From: Thiothrix sp.
GTDB taxonomy: Bacteria > Pseudomonadota > Gammaproteobacteria > Thiotrichales > Thiotrichaceae
Reading direction: 5' to 3'
Assembly: GCA_008015155.1 (NCBI GenBank)
Contig: SSFA01000024.1
Span: forward strand, 122,290-186,289
DNA: 64,000 bases
Shown piece after piece: positions 1 to 8,499 of the stretch (position 1 is the first letter of the stretch; each line of letters opens with the position of its first letter). The notes below the pieces were generated by a model. It did no database searches and had not been told where the DNA came from. It was given only the letters and a program-made list of their open reading frames with translations. Both the position numbers and the translations under genes were made by a program.

Positions 1-54
1 AGACACTATGTAAATCATAAAGTGACTAAAAGACATTAATAAGGAGAAGCCAGC

Positions 55-1074
55 ATGTTCGGCATTCAATATTACAAAGCAGATGCATCGACTTATGCGA
101 TCAAAACTAAAAAAGGTCAGGTGAAGCAACATGGGCGTGGTTTGAGCTTTTTCTATAATGCGGTTAATTCATCGATTGCTGCCGTGCCCGTGAATGTGCA
201 AGAAGCGCCGTTCATTTTTAATTTACAAACCAAAGACTTCCAAGCCTTAACGGTTCAAGGGCAGATCAGTTATCAAATTACTGATGCACTCAAAATGGCA
301 GGGATGCTGAATTTTACCTTGGCGAAAAATGGCACGACTTATGTTTCAGAAGACCCCTTAACTTTATCAGATCGTGTCTTGCGTATTGTGCAAGCTTCGA
401 TTCAAAGCCAGATTCAAGCGACTCATTTACGCAGTGCTTTGACTATGAGCCAAGCACTCGTGCAGTCGGTGCGTGAACAAGCGCATACCGATCTGAGTTT
501 GCAAGCAATGGGCATTGAGCTATTGGAAGTATCCATTAGTGCGATTTTACCCACACCCGAAACTACCCGCGCTTTGGAAGCGGAAGCGCGCGAAACGATT
601 TTAAAAGAGGCTGATGATGCGATTTATGCACGGCGTAAATCAGCAGTCGAGCAAGAGCGCACGATTCGCGAGGCCGAATTAAATACCACCTTGTTGATAC
701 AGCATAAAGAGCAGGAAATTGAAGAGTCGCGCATCGAAAATGAAAGGACTTTATTGCGCGCCCAAGCTGAAACCGAACGCGAGCGTTTACAAGCGCGGAT
801 TGCCGAGGAAATGCAGCGTAAAGATTTGGTGAATACGCAAATGGAAAACCGCCAAAAAGAAGCAGACACAGAAGCCTATGCCACCACTGTAAAAATGAAT
901 GCCTTCAAGCAATTGCCAGTCGAGCATTTAAAAGCAATGGCTTTAGCACAAATGCAACCCGAACAATTAATGGCTTTGGCTTTTGAAAGCTTGGCGCAAA
1001 ATGCTAATAAAATCGGTGAGTTAACGATTACCCCTGATTTATTTAGCCAAGTCTTGAAAAGAGCAGGCCGCTAA
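55..1074 (+). CDS. SPFH/band-7 domain protein
   Basis: A 339-residue soluble protein with no signal peptide or obvious membrane segment. The N-terminal ~180 residues look like an SPFH (band 7) domain: beta-rich start, then the typical stretch in which helices and strands end near LLEVSISAILPTPETTRALEAEA. A long charged Glu/Arg/Gln-rich helix at about residues 180-275 should form a coiled coil for oligomerisation, as in stomatin/flotillin-like proteins. The start is supported by an AAGGAGA ribosome site 8 bases upstream. The stop is separated by a single base from the start of the NAD-kinase-like gene, so the two are almost certainly co-expressed. The family scaffolds membrane or protein complexes. 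The specific role here is unknown. Confidence 0.8.
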   Translation: MFGIQYYKADASTYAIKTKKGQVKQHGRGLSFFYNAVNSSIAAVPVNVQEAPFIFNLQTKDFQALTVQGQISYQITDALKMAGMLNFTLAKNGTTYVSEDPLTLSDRVLRIVQASIQSQIQATHLRSALTMSQALVQSVREQAHTDLSLQAMGIELLEVSISAILPTPETTRALEAEARETILKEADDAIYARRKSAVEQERTIREAELNTTLLIQHKEQEIEESRIENERTLLRAQAETERERLQARIAEEMQRKDLVNTQMENRQKEADTEAYATTVKMNAFKQLPVEHLKAMALAQMQPEQLMALAFESLAQNANKIGELTITPDLFSQVLKRAGR

Positions 1075-1075
1075 A

Positions 1076-2002
1076 ATGCAAACGAATAATCAACAACGCT
1101 TTATTTTAATTACCCGCAAAACGCGCCTACAGGAATTAGTGGAGCGCTTTAATACTTGGCCACAAGCGAAGTTTTATTTAGAGCATAATCAGATTAATGC
1201 ACAGGATTATTTAGCAGAGCATGATCTCTACCAGCAGCGTTTGCGCGAGGCTGAGCTAATTTTAAAACCTTTAGGGCGCTTTCAAAGTTTGGAGCGCTCT
1301 TTTCTGCCCAATTATCAGTTTGGCTCAACCGATATTATTGTAGTGATTGGCCAAGACGGCTTAGTGGCAAATACCTTGAAATACTTGCAAGGCCAGCCAG
1401 TGATTGCGATTAATCCTGATCCAGCGCGTTGGGATGGCAAGTTATTACCCTTTGAAATGGGGGATTTAAAAAGCGCTTTGGAGCGTACCTTAAATCAAGC
1501 GGCGGCGAGCAAAACGATTACCTTCGCCGAAGCGAAAACCAATGATGGGCAAAGCTTATTAGCCGTGAATGATATCTTTATTGGCCCCAAAACCCATACC
1601 TCAGCGCGTTATGCCTTGGAATGGGAAGGGCAACGTGAGTTGCAGTCATCCTCAGGAGTTATTATTTCTACTGGCTTTGGTTCGACTGGTTGGTTTCGCT
1701 CGATTTTAGCAGGCGCTTTAGGTGTCACCCATCAGCGCAAACATGAATTATTGGATGGGTTTGCTTGGGATGCAAAACGCTTGCAATTTACCGTGCGTGA
1801 GCCGTTTCCGAGCAAAACTACCGGCACTAACTTAGTTTTTGGTGGGATTACCGTCCATACGCCGCTGCGTTTGGAGTCCCATATGCCTGAACAGGGGGTG
1901 ATTTTCTCCGATGGCATTGAAGCGGATTATTTAGGATTTAATTCAGGCATGGTGGTAACGGTGGGAGTAGCAAAGACGCAAGGTTGTTTGGTCTGTCATT
2001 AA
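1076..2002 (+). CDS. NAD kinase-like (diacylglycerol/NAD kinase fold) protein
   Basis: A 308-residue protein with the layout of the NAD-kinase superfamily. An N-terminal alpha/beta domain carries VVIGQDGLVANTL, which matches the GGDGT nucleotide-binding loop with substitutions (GQDGL, Asp kept). The C-terminal beta domain carries VNDIFIGPKTHTSARY and a STGFGSTGW loop, equivalent to the NE/D and 'TPTGSTA' motifs of NAD kinases. It may phosphorylate NAD or another nucleoside. The altered loop makes classical NAD kinase activity uncertain, and a separate housekeeping NAD kinase is expected elsewhere. It follows the SPFH gene by one base and lies 0.8 kb from a NAD-salvage cluster, which supports but does not prove a link to pyridine nucleotides. 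Confidence 0.7.
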   Translation: MQTNNQQRFILITRKTRLQELVERFNTWPQAKFYLEHNQINAQDYLAEHDLYQQRLREAELILKPLGRFQSLERSFLPNYQFGSTDIIVVIGQDGLVANTLKYLQGQPVIAINPDPARWDGKLLPFEMGDLKSALERTLNQAAASKTITFAEAKTNDGQSLLAVNDIFIGPKTHTSARYALEWEGQRELQSSSGVIISTGFGSTGWFRSILAGALGVTHQRKHELLDGFAWDAKRLQFTVREPFPSKTTGTNLVFGGITVHTPLRLESHMPEQGVIFSDGIEADYLGFNSGMVVTVGVAKTQGCLVCH

Positions 2003-2004
2003 AA

Positions 2005-2027
2005 GATAGCAGCATAATGCCGCTATC
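2005..2027. terminator. hairpin between convergent genes (possible terminator)
   Basis: GATAGC at 2005-2010 pairs with GCTATC at 2022-2027. An inner GC/GC pair and one mismatch surround a 5-base loop. It sits directly after the NAD-kinase-like stop and before the 3' end of the convergent toxin gene. No T-run follows on either strand, so termination is only suggested. Confidence 0.35.
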
Positions 2028-2035
2028 GGTACGAG

Positions 2036-2464
2036 TTAATGTTGAAAGGGGTTCACAATTTTTAAACCTTCCAGCGTGCGTTGTGGCTGGATGACATCTG
2101 AATAAAGGATAGTGCAATTACATTTCTGCGCCATGCGGATAATAAGCGCTTCCCAGAAACTAAAGCCTTGTGATTTGTTGATTTCAATGGCTTTGAGGAT
2201 GTCATCGGAGTCGATGCTCATCACTTCCATTTGGCTAGCCATCAGCTCAATTTTGCGCTGAGCCATGTCAATGGGTAAGCCAAATTTTTGAGTGGTCGCA
2301 GCAAAGTATTCGCGCAGAACTTGAGTCGAGATTACTGCATTACCGCTTGCCCAGCCAGCTTGTAATAAGGCCAAGGCCATGGCTTGTTTTTCTGGAGCTT
2401 GTGAGTCATCGGTGTACAACAAAATGCTGGTATCGAGAAAACTACGTTCTTTCATGTAATTCAT
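2036..2464 (-). CDS. PIN-domain toxin (VapC-like)
   Basis: A 142-residue PIN-domain protein. The first conserved acidic residue is in FLDTSILLYTDD near the N-terminus, and further acidic residues follow (SIDSDDILKAIEI, ILYSDVI), as expected for the Mg-dependent RNase active site of VapC toxins. The size is typical. Its start overlaps the end of the upstream antitoxin gene by about 23 bases (an alternative ATG three codons in still overlaps), the usual translational coupling of toxin-antitoxin pairs. It probably cleaves RNA when freed from the antitoxin. The target is unknown. Confidence 0.8.
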   Translation of the reverse strand: MNYMKERSFLDTSILLYTDDSQAPEKQAMALALLQAGWASGNAVISTQVLREYFAATTQKFGLPIDMAQRKIELMASQMEVMSIDSDDILKAIEINKSQGFSFWEALIIRMAQKCNCTILYSDVIQPQRTLEGLKIVNPFQH

Positions 2465-2663
2465 CTCGATTAAAAGACCAACTGTGTTGTTTGCTCTTGC
2501 CGCTGAGGAAGGCGAATTCAGCGAAACTAGAGGCAGCTTTTTGTTCGTGAATCATGGTTTCTAAATAGTTGTTCACCAATTGATTGAGGTTTTTTCCCAT
2601 GACAGTAGCAGCAATACGCGCTTCAGCCACTAATTTATCGTCGACAACCAATGGGGTGTGCAT
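2442..2663 (-). CDS. antitoxin of the VapBC-type pair
   Basis: A 73-residue protein with an N-terminal ribbon-helix-helix-like segment (LVVDDKLVAEARIAATVMGKN, then NQLVNNYLE) and a flexible charged C-terminus suited to wrapping the toxin. It is preceded by a very strong ribosome site (AAAGGAGG, 7 bases before ATG) and is the first gene of the two-gene minus-strand operon with the PIN toxin. By analogy with VapB proteins it should neutralise the toxin and repress its own promoter in the 2664-2782 gap. The exact antitoxin family is not certain. Confidence 0.7.
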   Translation of the reverse strand: MHTPLVVDDKLVAEARIAATVMGKNLNQLVNNYLETMIHEQKAASSFAEFAFLSGKSKQHSWSFNRDELHERT

Positions 2664-2782
2664 ACAACGACCTCCTTTTAGATAGTTAGCATATAGAAAT
2701 TAGGGATGCTTAAAGCGATTTCAAGCCCGGAGAACAAGACTCGTGTTGATAGCAGTCTTTAAGTTAGCTAATGATTTAGTTT

Positions 2783-3367
2783 ATGTTTAATAAAAAGGCA
2801 AATTTTATGGTTTCTACAATGACAGATCGCCACGAATTAATAGACTACCTTGCTCAAGGTCACTCAGTGAGTTATTTGCATTTTTGGGGACATACCCAAA
2901 AGGCTGAAGCGATTGACAAAAGCTGCTTAAGCCAATGGTTTTATGCACCTTTTACACTGGAACAAATTACTTATCTCACGGCTGAACATTATATGATGGC
3001 GCAAAAAGCACGCCTTTTTAATGACTCAGCAAGATTGGCAGAGATTTTAGCTTGTCGTTCTCCTCAAGAAGCTAAGCAATTCGGGCGTATGGTTGAAAAC
3101 TTTGAAAATTCAGTGTGGCAACAGCACTGCTTTGATTATGTGGTTCAAGGTAATTTAGGAAAGTTTAGTCAGAATCCTGCCTTATATGAATTTCTACTCA
3201 GTACTGGTGAACAGATATTAGTGGAGGCGAGCCCGCGGGATCGAATCTGGGGCATTGGTATGGGTGCAAGCAATCCAGAAGCTACTAACCCAAAGCTTTG
3301 GCGCGGACAGAATTTATTAGGCTTTGCCTTAATGCAAGTGCGTGCAAAATTGAAAGAAATAGCATGA
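2783..3367 (+). CDS. NADAR domain protein (YbiA/DUF1768 family)
   Basis: A 194-residue single-domain protein. NADAR hallmarks are FWGHT near residue 36, a Trp-rich loop before FTLEQITYLTAEHYMMAQKA (the conserved E-x-x-M), LVEASPRDRIWGIG (conserved Asp/Trp), and the LWRGQNLLGFALMQVR end helix. Family members are N-glycosidases. YbiA-type proteins act on riboflavin-pathway intermediates, and other NADAR proteins remove ADP-ribose from modified guanine. Which reaction applies cannot be read from sequence. It lies 10 bases upstream of pnuC and nadR on the same strand, so a role tied to NAD or ADP-ribose turnover is likely. The start is ambiguous: Met1, Met9 (2807) or Met13 (2819) are all possible, and no clear ribosome site precedes Met1. 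Confidence 0.85.
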   Translation: MFNKKANFMVSTMTDRHELIDYLAQGHSVSYLHFWGHTQKAEAIDKSCLSQWFYAPFTLEQITYLTAEHYMMAQKARLFNDSARLAEILACRSPQEAKQFGRMVENFENSVWQQHCFDYVVQGNLGKFSQNPALYEFLLSTGEQILVEASPRDRIWGIGMGASNPEATNPKLWRGQNLLGFALMQVRAKLKEIA

Positions 3368-3377
3368 AGGAACTAGC

Positions 3378-3995
3378 ATGAATTTAACAGATTGGTTAAT
3401 GGGCTTTGCAGGAGCCTCAGCAATTGAATGGGCAGGAACTATTGCTGGTTTTGTCTGTGTCGCCTTATATATTCAGCGCAGTATTTGGGCTTGGCCGGTT
3501 GGTTTATTTCAGGTGATTTTGTATGTGTATATCTTTGGTCAAGCCAAATTATATTCAGATATGGGCTTAAACATTATTTATATTTTTATGCAAGCCTATG
3601 GTTGGTGGGCTTGGTCAAAGCATCAAGACCAACAGGAAGAAGTAGTTGTCGAATGGGGTCTGAGTTGGCAATACGCGCTTTGGGCTTTGATTGCTTTGTT
3701 AGGCGCTTTCGGAATGGGTTGGCTACTAACGCATACGGATGCGAATTTGCCTTATGCAGATTCCTTGGTAGCAAGCACTAGTTTAGTGGCGCAATGGCTA
3801 TTAACTCAACGCAAGCTTTTCAGTTGGGCATTTTGGATTGCAGTCGATGTAGTCGCGATTTGGGTGTACTACCAAAAAGGTTTGGCGCCTACCACCGTAT
3901 TATATACCTGCTTCTTAGTGATGGCCTGTATCGGCCAATATACTTGGTGGCAGCGCTATCAAGCCCAAACTAAAGTCGAGCCTCAATATGCCTAA
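3378..3995 (+). CDS. pnuC: nicotinamide riboside transporter PnuC
   Basis: A 205-residue integral membrane protein with about seven hydrophobic segments. It has the PnuC signature of aromatic residues: AWPVGLFQVILYVYIFGQAKLYSDMGLN and the YGWWAW motif. These Trp/Tyr positions line the nicotinamide riboside binding path in characterised PnuC. PnuC moves the substrate by facilitated diffusion, and uptake is made irreversible by phosphorylation by NadR. The downstream nadR start overlaps the end of this gene by 8 bases, so both are translated together. A ribosome site (AAGGAAC) lies just upstream of the ATG. Confidence 0.93.
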   Translation: MNLTDWLMGFAGASAIEWAGTIAGFVCVALYIQRSIWAWPVGLFQVILYVYIFGQAKLYSDMGLNIIYIFMQAYGWWAWSKHQDQQEEVVVEWGLSWQYALWALIALLGAFGMGWLLTHTDANLPYADSLVASTSLVAQWLLTQRKLFSWAFWIAVDVVAIWVYYQKGLAPTTVLYTCFLVMACIGQYTWWQRYQAQTKVEPQYA

Positions 3996-4980
3996 GATCG
4001 GTTTAACTTTGGGTAAATTTGCCCCTTTGCATCAAGGCCATCAACTGCTAATTGAAACAGCCTTAGCGCAAGTCGATCATTTGATAGTGCTTATTTATGC
4101 TTGTGATGAGTTGCCTTTAGTGAGCTTGGCAGAGCGTGTGCAATGGTTGCAGGCACTTTATCCGCAAGTTGAAATCCTAGCTGCCCCTGATGGCCCCAAA
4201 GAAACAGGCTATACAACAGCTATCATGCGCGCCCAAGAAAACTATATTCTGCAGATTCTTGCAGGGCGCAAAGTCACACATTTTTTTAGTAGCGAAGCTT
4301 ATGGTGAGCATGTGAGCCAAGCCCTAGGCGCGCTAGATGTGCGCGTCGATAGGTCAAGGCAGATTGTACCGATTAGTGCGACGCGCATTCGCCATGATTG
4401 GAATTTAGCTCAGCAGTATTTAAGCCCTGTGGTGTATAAGAGCTTAGTGCAAAAAATAGTGTTATTGGGTGCGCCTTCTGCGGGAAAAACCACCTTGGCG
4501 CAAGCCTTAGCTCAAACTTTACAAACAACTTGGATGGAGGAGTACGGGCGTAGCTATTGGGAACAGCATCAACAAGAGCGGCGTTTGCAGCCTGATGAAT
4601 TATTACTAATCGCCCAAACTCATCTTCAGCTTGAAGATCAAGCTACACTGCAAGCACAGCGTTATTTAATCTGTGATACCAATGCCTTCACTACTTGGCA
4701 TTTTGCCCAGTATTATCATGGCTTCGCTTTGCCAGCACTCACCCAACTAGCTGAATCCTGTTGGCAACGCTATGCACAAGTCTGGGTTTGCGATATTGAC
4801 TTCCCTTATGCTGATACTTGGGATCGCTCCGGTGAAACCAACCAGCGCGAATTCCAAGCCTTTATTTTGCAGCAGTTACAGGCGCGACAAATTCCTTATC
4901 GTCTAGTATCAGGTTCAGTTGAGGAACGAGTGGCCACCATCCTGAGCCAACTGCCAGCCGATCGCTTATTAACCCGCTAG
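3988..4980 (+). CDS. nadR: NadR-type NMN adenylyltransferase / ribosylnicotinamide kinase
   Basis: A 330-residue bifunctional enzyme. The N-terminal nucleotidyltransferase has GKFAPLHQGH (HxGH at residues 15-18) and the ISATRIR motif at 129-135. The C-terminal kinase domain has a P-loop, GAPSAGKTT, at about 161-169. It should phosphorylate imported nicotinamide riboside to NMN and adenylate NMN to NAD, completing the salvage route begun by PnuC. Unlike the E. coli protein it lacks the N-terminal helix-turn-helix repressor domain, so it is a catalytic-only form. It overlaps pnuC by 8 bases. Confidence 0.92.
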   Translation: MPKIGLTLGKFAPLHQGHQLLIETALAQVDHLIVLIYACDELPLVSLAERVQWLQALYPQVEILAAPDGPKETGYTTAIMRAQENYILQILAGRKVTHFFSSEAYGEHVSQALGALDVRVDRSRQIVPISATRIRHDWNLAQQYLSPVVYKSLVQKIVLLGAPSAGKTTLAQALAQTLQTTWMEEYGRSYWEQHQQERRLQPDELLLIAQTHLQLEDQATLQAQRYLICDTNAFTTWHFAQYYHGFALPALTQLAESCWQRYAQVWVCDIDFPYADTWDRSGETNQREFQAFILQQLQARQIPYRLVSGSVEERVATILSQLPADRLLTR

Positions 4981-5074
4981 CTAAATGCCTACACGAATGC
5001 AGCAAACTCTCTGTTTAGGCTAAAAAAGCGTAAGATAGACCTAAAGACTAGCTAGACTACTGTAGGAGTAAACC

Positions 5075-6070
5075 ATGTCCGAGCGACAGCTGATCGACCG
5101 TTTTGGGCGGCGTATTAATTATGTACGCTTGTCAGTGACAGATCGCTGCGATTTTCGCTGTGTGTATTGCATGGCGGAGGATATGGTGTTTGTGCCACGT
5201 GAACAGCTATTAACACTTGAGGAAATGAGCCGGATTGGTCGCGCTTTTGTGCATTATGGCGTGAGCAAAATTCGTCTTACCGGTGGTGAGCCTCTGACCC
5301 GGCGGAATGTACTGCAACTCTGTGAAGATTTAGGCCAGTTAGATGGCTTGCGAGATTTCACTATTACCACCAATGGTAGCCAGCTGCCTAAATACGCTGC
5401 AGCTTTGAAACAAGCCGGTATCACACGTATTAATATCAGCCTCGATACGCTAAAGCCGGAGCGCTTTAAGGCACTGACTCGGACTGGGCAAATTGAGCAA
5501 ACTTTACAAGGAATTGAAGCTGCTTTAGCCCAAGGTTTCAAACGCGTCAAATTGAATGCAGTGATTTTAAAACATCGTAATCATGATGAAGTGATTGATC
5601 TAGTCGAATTTGCTCGTGCTAAAGGCTGCGATATTGCTTTTATTGAAGAAATGCCACTGGGTGTAATCGGTGATCATGATCGAGCAGAGGCTTATTATTC
5701 TAGTGATGAAATTTTAAGAGATTTGCGTACTCGCTTTGATTTACAGCCTATTGCTGAACAGACGGGTGGCCCTTCTAAATATTATGCTTTTCCTGATCAT
5801 TCGAGTCGTGTGGGCTTTATTTCGCCGCATAGCCATAATTTCTGTGGCGATTGTAATCGGGTGCGTGTTACAGCAGAAGGGCGCTTATTGTTGTGCTTAG
5901 GTCAAGAGCATTCGGTTGATTTACGGCGGGTGTTGCGTGCCCATCCTTTAGATGATCAGCCACTATATGAGGCTTTAGAAAAAGCTATGCAGATTAAACC
6001 AAAAGGACACGAGTTTAATCTGCAAGCTAAGCCAGTTTTATTTAGGCATATGAATGCGACTGGCGGTTAA
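5075..6070 (+). CDS. moaA: GTP 3',8-cyclase MoaA (molybdenum cofactor biosynthesis)
   Basis: A 331-residue radical SAM enzyme. The N-terminal cluster motif is C25-x3-C29-x2-C32 in DRCDFRCVYC, the SAM-binding GGEP is at about residue 70, and the C-terminal second 4Fe-4S cluster uses C257-x2-C260-x13-C274. The protein ends in Gly-Gly (330-331), the tail essential for MoaA activity. It converts GTP to the cyclic pterin precursor with MoaC. The ribosome site TAGGAG lies 8 bases before ATG. It stands alone here: no other moa gene is in the window. Confidence 0.97.
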   Translation: MSERQLIDRFGRRINYVRLSVTDRCDFRCVYCMAEDMVFVPREQLLTLEEMSRIGRAFVHYGVSKIRLTGGEPLTRRNVLQLCEDLGQLDGLRDFTITTNGSQLPKYAAALKQAGITRINISLDTLKPERFKALTRTGQIEQTLQGIEAALAQGFKRVKLNAVILKHRNHDEVIDLVEFARAKGCDIAFIEEMPLGVIGDHDRAEAYYSSDEILRDLRTRFDLQPIAEQTGGPSKYYAFPDHSSRVGFISPHSHNFCGDCNRVRVTAEGRLLLCLGQEHSVDLRRVLRAHPLDDQPLYEALEKAMQIKPKGHEFNLQAKPVLFRHMNATGG

Positions 6071-6206
6071 GTAAACAATTGAGGCGTATTTAGCGAGACT
6101 GTGCTCCCCAACTCAGCTCCAAACCCTACGAAAATTCTAGCCTTTTGGCAGCACTCACAGCTCAGTCTATGCTTTGGGCACAGAAAATAACCAAGAAAGG
6201 ATCACT

Positions 6207-7277
6207 ATGAAGCTTTTTGAACCACTGCAACTAGGCTCGTTAACTTTGCCAAACCGTATGATCATGGCGCCGCTTACGCGCACACGTGCTGGTATGGAGC
6301 ATATGCCTAATGCTTTAATAGCTGAGTATTATGCGCAGCGTGCAAGTGCCGGTTTGATTATTGCCGAATGCACTATGATTATGCCGAATACTTCAGCTTT
6401 TATTGCAGAGCCTGGCATTTATTCTGCTGAGCAAGTTGAGGCTTGGAAACAAGTGACAGCCGCAGTGCATGCTAAAGGTGGAAAAATCTTCCTGCAGATT
6501 TGGCACGCAGGTCGGGCTGCTCATCCCAATATGTGCAATGGTCAACAGCCTGTTTCAGCTAGCGCTATTGCTATTCAGGATGAAGTCCACACCCCTCAAG
6601 GTAAAGCAGCTCAAGTAGTACCGCGAGTTTTAAGTGATGACGAAATTCCAGGCATAGTAAAAGCCTTCGCACAAGCGGCTCGTAGTGCTATGCATGCAGG
6701 CTTTGATGGTGTGGAAGTACATGGAGCAAATGGCTATTTGCTTGACCAATTCCTGCGCGATGGTGCAAATAAACGTACGGGTAAGTATGGTGGATCAGTC
6801 GAAAATCGTGCGCGTTTCCTATTTGAAGTACTGACAGCTGTAACCAAAGAGATTGGTAGCGATAAGGTAGGGCTGCGTTTATCCCTACTGAATAGCTACA
6901 ACAGTATGATCGATAGTGATCCAATGGGTTTGGCTAGATTTTTGGGCGAGCGGTTGAATGAGTTCAATTTAGCTTATGTGCACGTGATGCGTAGTGATTT
7001 CTTCGGTGTACAAAAAGGCGATGTACTCACACCGATGCGTGAAGCTTATACAGGTGTGATTATTGGCAATATGGGTTATAAGGCAGAAGAAGCTGAACAA
7101 GCGATTGCTGATGGCAAAGTTGATGCAGTTGCTTTTGGGACTGGCTTCCTAGCTAATCCAGACTTGCCTGAACGGATTCGCCAAGGTGCAGCTTGGAATG
7201 TGCCGAACCCAAAGACTTTCTATACGCCAGGCCCAGAAGGTTATACGGATTATCCTTTTTTAAAAACGAGCATTTAA
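6207..7277 (+). CDS. Old Yellow Enzyme family alkene reductase (NemA-like)
   Basis: A 356-residue FMN TIM-barrel enzyme. Typical motifs are NRMIMAPLTRTRAG at the start, LQIWHAGRAAHP, GFDGVEVHGANGYLLDQF, and KYGGSVENRARF. The HGAN pair (His-x-x-Asn) binds the substrate's electron-withdrawing group. The family reduces activated alkenes, nitro compounds or maleimides with NADPH. The start at 6207 (MKLFEPLQ) is preferred because an AAAGGA site lies 7 bases upstream; an in-frame ATG 33 bases earlier lacks one. It is followed at once by a strong terminator and is probably monocistronic. Confidence 0.9.
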   Translation: MKLFEPLQLGSLTLPNRMIMAPLTRTRAGMEHMPNALIAEYYAQRASAGLIIAECTMIMPNTSAFIAEPGIYSAEQVEAWKQVTAAVHAKGGKIFLQIWHAGRAAHPNMCNGQQPVSASAIAIQDEVHTPQGKAAQVVPRVLSDDEIPGIVKAFAQAARSAMHAGFDGVEVHGANGYLLDQFLRDGANKRTGKYGGSVENRARFLFEVLTAVTKEIGSDKVGLRLSLLNSYNSMIDSDPMGLARFLGERLNEFNLAYVHVMRSDFFGVQKGDVLTPMREAYTGVIIGNMGYKAEEAEQAIADGKVDAVAFGTGFLANPDLPERIRQGAAWNVPNPKTFYTPGPEGYTDYPFLKTSI

Positions 7278-7297
7278 ACTACCTCAGCAAGGGAACT

Positions 7298-7325
7298 AAA
7301 AAAGGGCAATCACTGCCCTTTTTTT
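7298..7325. terminator. rho-independent terminator
   Basis: AAAAAAGGGCA at 7298-7308 pairs perfectly with TGCCCTTTTTT at 7314-7324 around a five-base loop. The T-run on both strands makes it bidirectional. It serves the Old Yellow Enzyme gene on the plus strand and the convergent DUF1501 gene on the minus strand. Confidence 0.9.
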
Positions 7326-7341
7326 AGTTAGCTTAGCCAAG

Positions 7342-8490
7342 CTAAGCAATGAAAGGGATATCTGGCATGTCCCAAGGACTCGATTGCTGCCACCAGCGAG
7401 TGGCCAGAGTTGCATACACTGAACGGAAATCAACATGATATTGAATGTCGCCCGCGTGTAAGGCTATTAAGTTGGGATGTTGCCCGTAAAAGCCACCTTT
7501 AACGCTGCCACCGATAGCAAAATGAGCTGCTGCAGAACCATGATCGGTCCCCATACTTTGATTTTCTGACGCTCTGCGGCCAAATTCGGAGTAAGTAAGC
7601 ACCACCACATTTTCCCATTTATGTTGCTGGTACAGTACTTTACGGAAAGCCGCTAAGCCAGTACTTAATTCATGCAGCAAGCGCTGGTGCAGAGCACTTT
7701 GGGAGACGTGAGTATCAAAATTCCCCAAACTCAGCTTATAGATGGGGATCTGAAAATCGCTAATAATCATTCGAGCTATTGAGCTTAGGCCATCACCAAA
7801 TTCACCAGCTGGAAACTGTTGCTTAATCGTTTGATTTGGCTGTAATTGGCGATCAATTTGCTCACTAGCCTGAAAAAGCTTCTGCTGCATTTCAAAAATA
7901 TGCGCCAACATAGGATTGCTTTGATCCACACTGGTTCTTAGCTTATTAGTTCTTAATTTATCAACGTATTGCACAAATTCTTCAGGGCTATGCAAATTGA
8001 TGGCATTGAAATGATCTGCCAGCAAAGGGCCAAGTTCATTACCAATAGCAACACCTTGTAAACTAGGGCTAGCGTGTGGAAATACTTGACCAAGCCAACC
8101 TTGATCAAGGTTAGGGTCTAAGCTGCCCGTTTCCCAATGATGAATGGAGGTGAAGTGTGAACGCGCTTGTTCTTGTCTAGGGACGCCAATACCTTGAATC
8201 CAAGCCATTTCTTTATTATTCCATACAGGCAGCAAAGCCTGCATAGCTGGATGCATACCCATCCCTTCACCAAGATTAAGGACATGTTGTTTGGGTATAG
8301 CCAGTTGAGGGCGTAGTTGATAATACGCAGGATCTTGATAAGGGATTAGTGTATTTAGGCTATCATTACCACCTTTAAGCTCTACTAAAACCACAATCCG
8401 AGGCATTGCGTTAGCGAAACTGTTGCTGCTAGCTAATAAAGACAAAAAAGGTGTTAAACCCAAAATTTTTAAAAATTCACGCCGATGCAT
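7342..8490 (-). CDS. DUF1501 family protein, Tat-exported
   Basis: A 382-residue protein that starts with a twin-arginine-type signal (HRREFLKILG followed by a hydrophobic stretch to about residue 28), implying folded export. The body has DUF1501 hallmarks: VVLVELKGGNDSLNTLIPY (alkaline-phosphatase-like metal site region), NFDTHVSQ, LTYSEFGRRASEN and GTDHGSAAAHFAIGG. The family belongs to the alkaline phosphatase/sulfatase superfamily, but its substrate is not known. It follows the DUF1800 gene by 9 bases. This DUF1800-DUF1501 pairing recurs widely in bacteria, suggesting a two-component periplasmic function. Confidence 0.88.
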   Translation of the reverse strand: MHRREFLKILGLTPFLSLLASSNSFANAMPRIVVLVELKGGNDSLNTLIPYQDPAYYQLRPQLAIPKQHVLNLGEGMGMHPAMQALLPVWNNKEMAWIQGIGVPRQEQARSHFTSIHHWETGSLDPNLDQGWLGQVFPHASPSLQGVAIGNELGPLLADHFNAINLHSPEEFVQYVDKLRTNKLRTSVDQSNPMLAHIFEMQQKLFQASEQIDRQLQPNQTIKQQFPAGEFGDGLSSIARMIISDFQIPIYKLSLGNFDTHVSQSALHQRLLHELSTGLAAFRKVLYQQHKWENVVVLTYSEFGRRASENQSMGTDHGSAAAHFAIGGSVKGGFYGQHPNLIALHAGDIQYHVDFRSVYATLATRWWQQSSPWDMPDIPFIA

Positions 8491-8499
8491 CGAAAGCCC

